This document shows positions 4,976-6,532 of a stretch of 6,532 nucleotides of DNA, in pieces. The number at the start of each line of letters is the position of its first letter. Position 1 is the first letter of the stretch. The stretch is taken from the NCBI GenBank assembly GCA_011065065.1, contig JAAKFL010000106.1, positions 1 through 6,532 of the forward strand, written 5' to 3'. Position numbers and translations under genes: made by a program. Below the pieces are notes generated by a model. That model was not told the origin of the DNA. It was given only the letters and a program-made list of their open reading frames with translations, and did no database searches. This stretch comes from Chlamydiota bacterium (GTDB lineage Bacteria; Chlamydiota; Chlamydiia; Chlamydiales; SLFE01).

Positions 4976-6532
4976 ATGAAAAAGTTTCGGCAAAAATTTT
5001 CTTGTATATTCATTTTGTTATTGATGGTGGGATATTTGATATCTCCTGCCCATGTCTCTTCTGTGACACGATATTTTCATGGAGTTGAGGTCAAGGATCC
5101 CTATGCTTGGCTGGAAAATATGGAATCCCTTGAGACAAAGCAGTGGGTTCAACAACAAAATGAAGAAACTGACCGCTATTTTCACGATATTGATGTAAGG
5201 GAAAAGATTCGAGAAAAGCTCGTGAAGAATTCGTGCATTGAAAGGATGGGAATTCCCGTTCAAAAAAACGGGGTCACTTTTTATACATATATGGGGCTGG
5301 ATGATGACAAGATGACGTTGTGTTTTCAGGATTCTTCTGGAATGAAACGGGTCCTTGTTGATCCCGCAAAAGAAAAAGGGAAGAATCCCGCTTTTGAAGG
5401 GTTTGAGGTGAGTGATGATGGTCGTCAAGTGGCGTATTGTCTTTCAGATTGTGGCTCTGATGTCATGATTTGGAAATTTCTGGATGTGAAAACTGGTGAA
5501 CGGCTTACGGATGAAATACACGGCATTAAGTTTTCTTCACCGCAATGGAGTCAGGTTGGTCAGGGTGTTTATTATATCCGATATGGTGAAGGGATCTATT
5601 ATCATCGGATAGGCAGTGACACAGATCATTTGATTTATCAGTCTGATGCTTTTATGTTAGACCTTCATTTGATTTTAGACGATCAATATGTTTTGTTTTC
5701 AGTCCGATGTGCAGATGATCTCAAGAACGCCATTTATGCTGTTAACATTGAAGATGGAACATTGGTTGATTTGATGCCTCCTCACAAGGCAACGAGTCGA
5801 TTTGTGGGTGAATTTGAGGAAAAGCTTCTTTTCATCACGGATGATAATGCTCCTCTTTCTCGATTGGTCGCATGGGATATTGAGGGTAATTGTGAAGAGC
5901 TGATTTCCGAGAAGGATTCTGTTCTATTAGATGCTTGTGTGACGAAAGATTTTATTGTGTGCTGTTACTTGAAGGATTGCGTTTCGGATCTGGTGGTTTA
6001 TAATCATACCGGTTCTTGGGTTCGGAACTTTCCTATTGCTGGGAGAGGGACAGTTGTGGTGCCACACAAAGGTTTAGGACTATCTGGAGATGTTGACAAT
6101 AATTTCGTATTTTCTGCTTATACCGATTTTTTGACTCCTTGTCGCCTACTTAAGTTTGATTTTGAATTAGGAACGAGTGAAGTCGTGTTTTCTCCTGCTC
6201 ATCAATTGGATGAAAATTTTGTGACCGAGCAGGTCTTTGTACCCAGCAATGATGGAACACAGATACCGATGTTTTTGACCTATAAGAAAGGGATAAAACG
6301 GGATGGTCAAAATCCCACATTGATGTATGGGTATGGAGGATTTAATTTACCAATTCTTCCCTCATATACTCCCTTGATTGCCACATGGTTGGAAATGGGT
6401 GGCATTTATGCCTCTGTGAATTTGCGTGGGGGGATCGAGTATGGTCATGCATGGCATGAATCGGGAATGTTGCACAACAAGCAAAATGTTTTTGACGATT
6501 TTATTTCGGCAGGGGAGTGGCTCATTAAGCAG
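4976..6532 (+). CDS. Prolyl oligopeptidase (S9A) with signal peptide, 3'-truncated by window
   Basis: This is a serine peptidase of the prolyl oligopeptidase family, which cuts short peptides after proline. The frame is open for 519 codons to the last base. A Sec signal peptide (lysine-rich start, hydrophobic 11-22, likely cleavage near PAHVSS, 24-29) predicts export, whereas classical members are cytosolic. Next comes the N-terminal block FHGVEVKDPYAWLE (34-47), then a beta-propeller (about 75-405). The start of the hydrolase domain follows: EQVFVPSNDGTQIPMF (418-433), YGYGGFN (451-457, with Tyr453 matching the oxyanion-hole tyrosine), NLRGGIEYGHAWHESG (482-497) and KQNVFDDF (502-509). The GGSNGG nucleophile box should begin about 15 residues beyond the edge, so catalytic Ser, Asp and His are not visible. 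Twelve cysteines occur in the visible part, more than I would expect. ATG 4976 follows GAGG by five bases. Confidence 0.95.
   Translation, partial: MKKFRQKFSCIFILLLMVGYLISPAHVSSVTRYFHGVEVKDPYAWLENMESLETKQWVQQQNEETDRYFHDIDVREKIREKLVKNSCIERMGIPVQKNGVTFYTYMGLDDDKMTLCFQDSSGMKRVLVDPAKEKGKNPAFEGFEVSDDGRQVAYCLSDCGSDVMIWKFLDVKTGERLTDEIHGIKFSSPQWSQVGQGVYYIRYGEGIYYHRIGSDTDHLIYQSDAFMLDLHLILDDQYVLFSVRCADDLKNAIYAVNIEDGTLVDLMPPHKATSRFVGEFEEKLLFITDDNAPLSRLVAWDIEGNCEELISEKDSVLLDACVTKDFIVCCYLKDCVSDLVVYNHTGSWVRNFPIAGRGTVVVPHKGLGLSGDVDNNFVFSAYTDFLTPCRLLKFDFELGTSEVVFSPAHQLDENFVTEQVFVPSNDGTQIPMFLTYKKGIKRDGQNPTLMYGYGGFNLPILPSYTPLIATWLEMGGIYASVNLRGGIEYGHAWHESGMLHNKQNVFDDFISAGEWLIKQ

Noticed and set aside
5018..5428. 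Open frame of 136 codons on the minus strand
   Set aside because: It lies entirely opposite the prolyl oligopeptidase gene, whose frame has clear family motifs. The antisense product resembles nothing and has no ribosome site I can support.
3443..6532. Hydrolase, acetyltransferase and prolyl oligopeptidase as one gene cluster for a defined pathway
   Set aside because: The three genes alternate in strand and cannot form one operon. A shared role is only a suggestion from two exported serine hydrolases.

Overview
The window holds eight protein-coding genes: seven complete, and one cut off by the right edge. Composition is AT-rich, roughly 40% GC by eye. Genes are tightly packed, Shine-Dalgarno sites are purine-rich, and two products carry Sec-type signal peptides. 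This fits a low-GC Gram-negative bacterium with a compact genome. Some features, such as exported hydrolases and many small housekeeping or repair singletons, would suit a host- or protist-associated proteobacterium, but nothing here fixes the taxon. There are no rRNAs, tRNAs, CRISPR arrays or transposase genes.

Left part (1-1450, + strand). The first 333 bases carry no recognisable gene. They contain a perfect 46-nt palindrome (145-190), nested inside a second imperfect stem and resembling a dispersed intergenic repeat. Then come two overlapping membrane-protein genes: a polytopic protein of unknown function with about six TM segments, and a four-TM DoxX-like protein. They are probably translationally coupled.

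Middle part (1439-3327, - strand). Three genes run leftwards as a likely operon: DNA-3-methyladenine glycosylase (AAG/Mpg family, active-site residues intact), an unrecognised 148-residue protein, and a YecE/DUF72 protein. The unrecognised gene is strikingly AT-rich (31% G+C over 300 bases counted by hand) beside the glycosylase gene (about 50% over 240 bases). This makes it the best candidate for acquired or fast-evolving DNA in the window.

Right part (3443-6532). An exported alpha/beta hydrolase of the proline-iminopeptidase type (+) converges on a RimJ/RimL-like GNAT acetyltransferase (-). The latter is divergent from a prolyl oligopeptidase (S9A) gene with a signal peptide (+). The prolyl oligopeptidase runs off the window about 18 residues before its expected catalytic serine. 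The two exported serine hydrolases could both act on peptides outside the cytoplasm, but they are not in one operon.

Both convergent gene pairs overlap at their 3' ends (12 and 15 bp), leaving no room for ordinary terminators between them. I found no clear undescribed system. The points most worth a second look are the AT-rich orphan gene, the nested palindrome and the overlapping membrane-protein pair.
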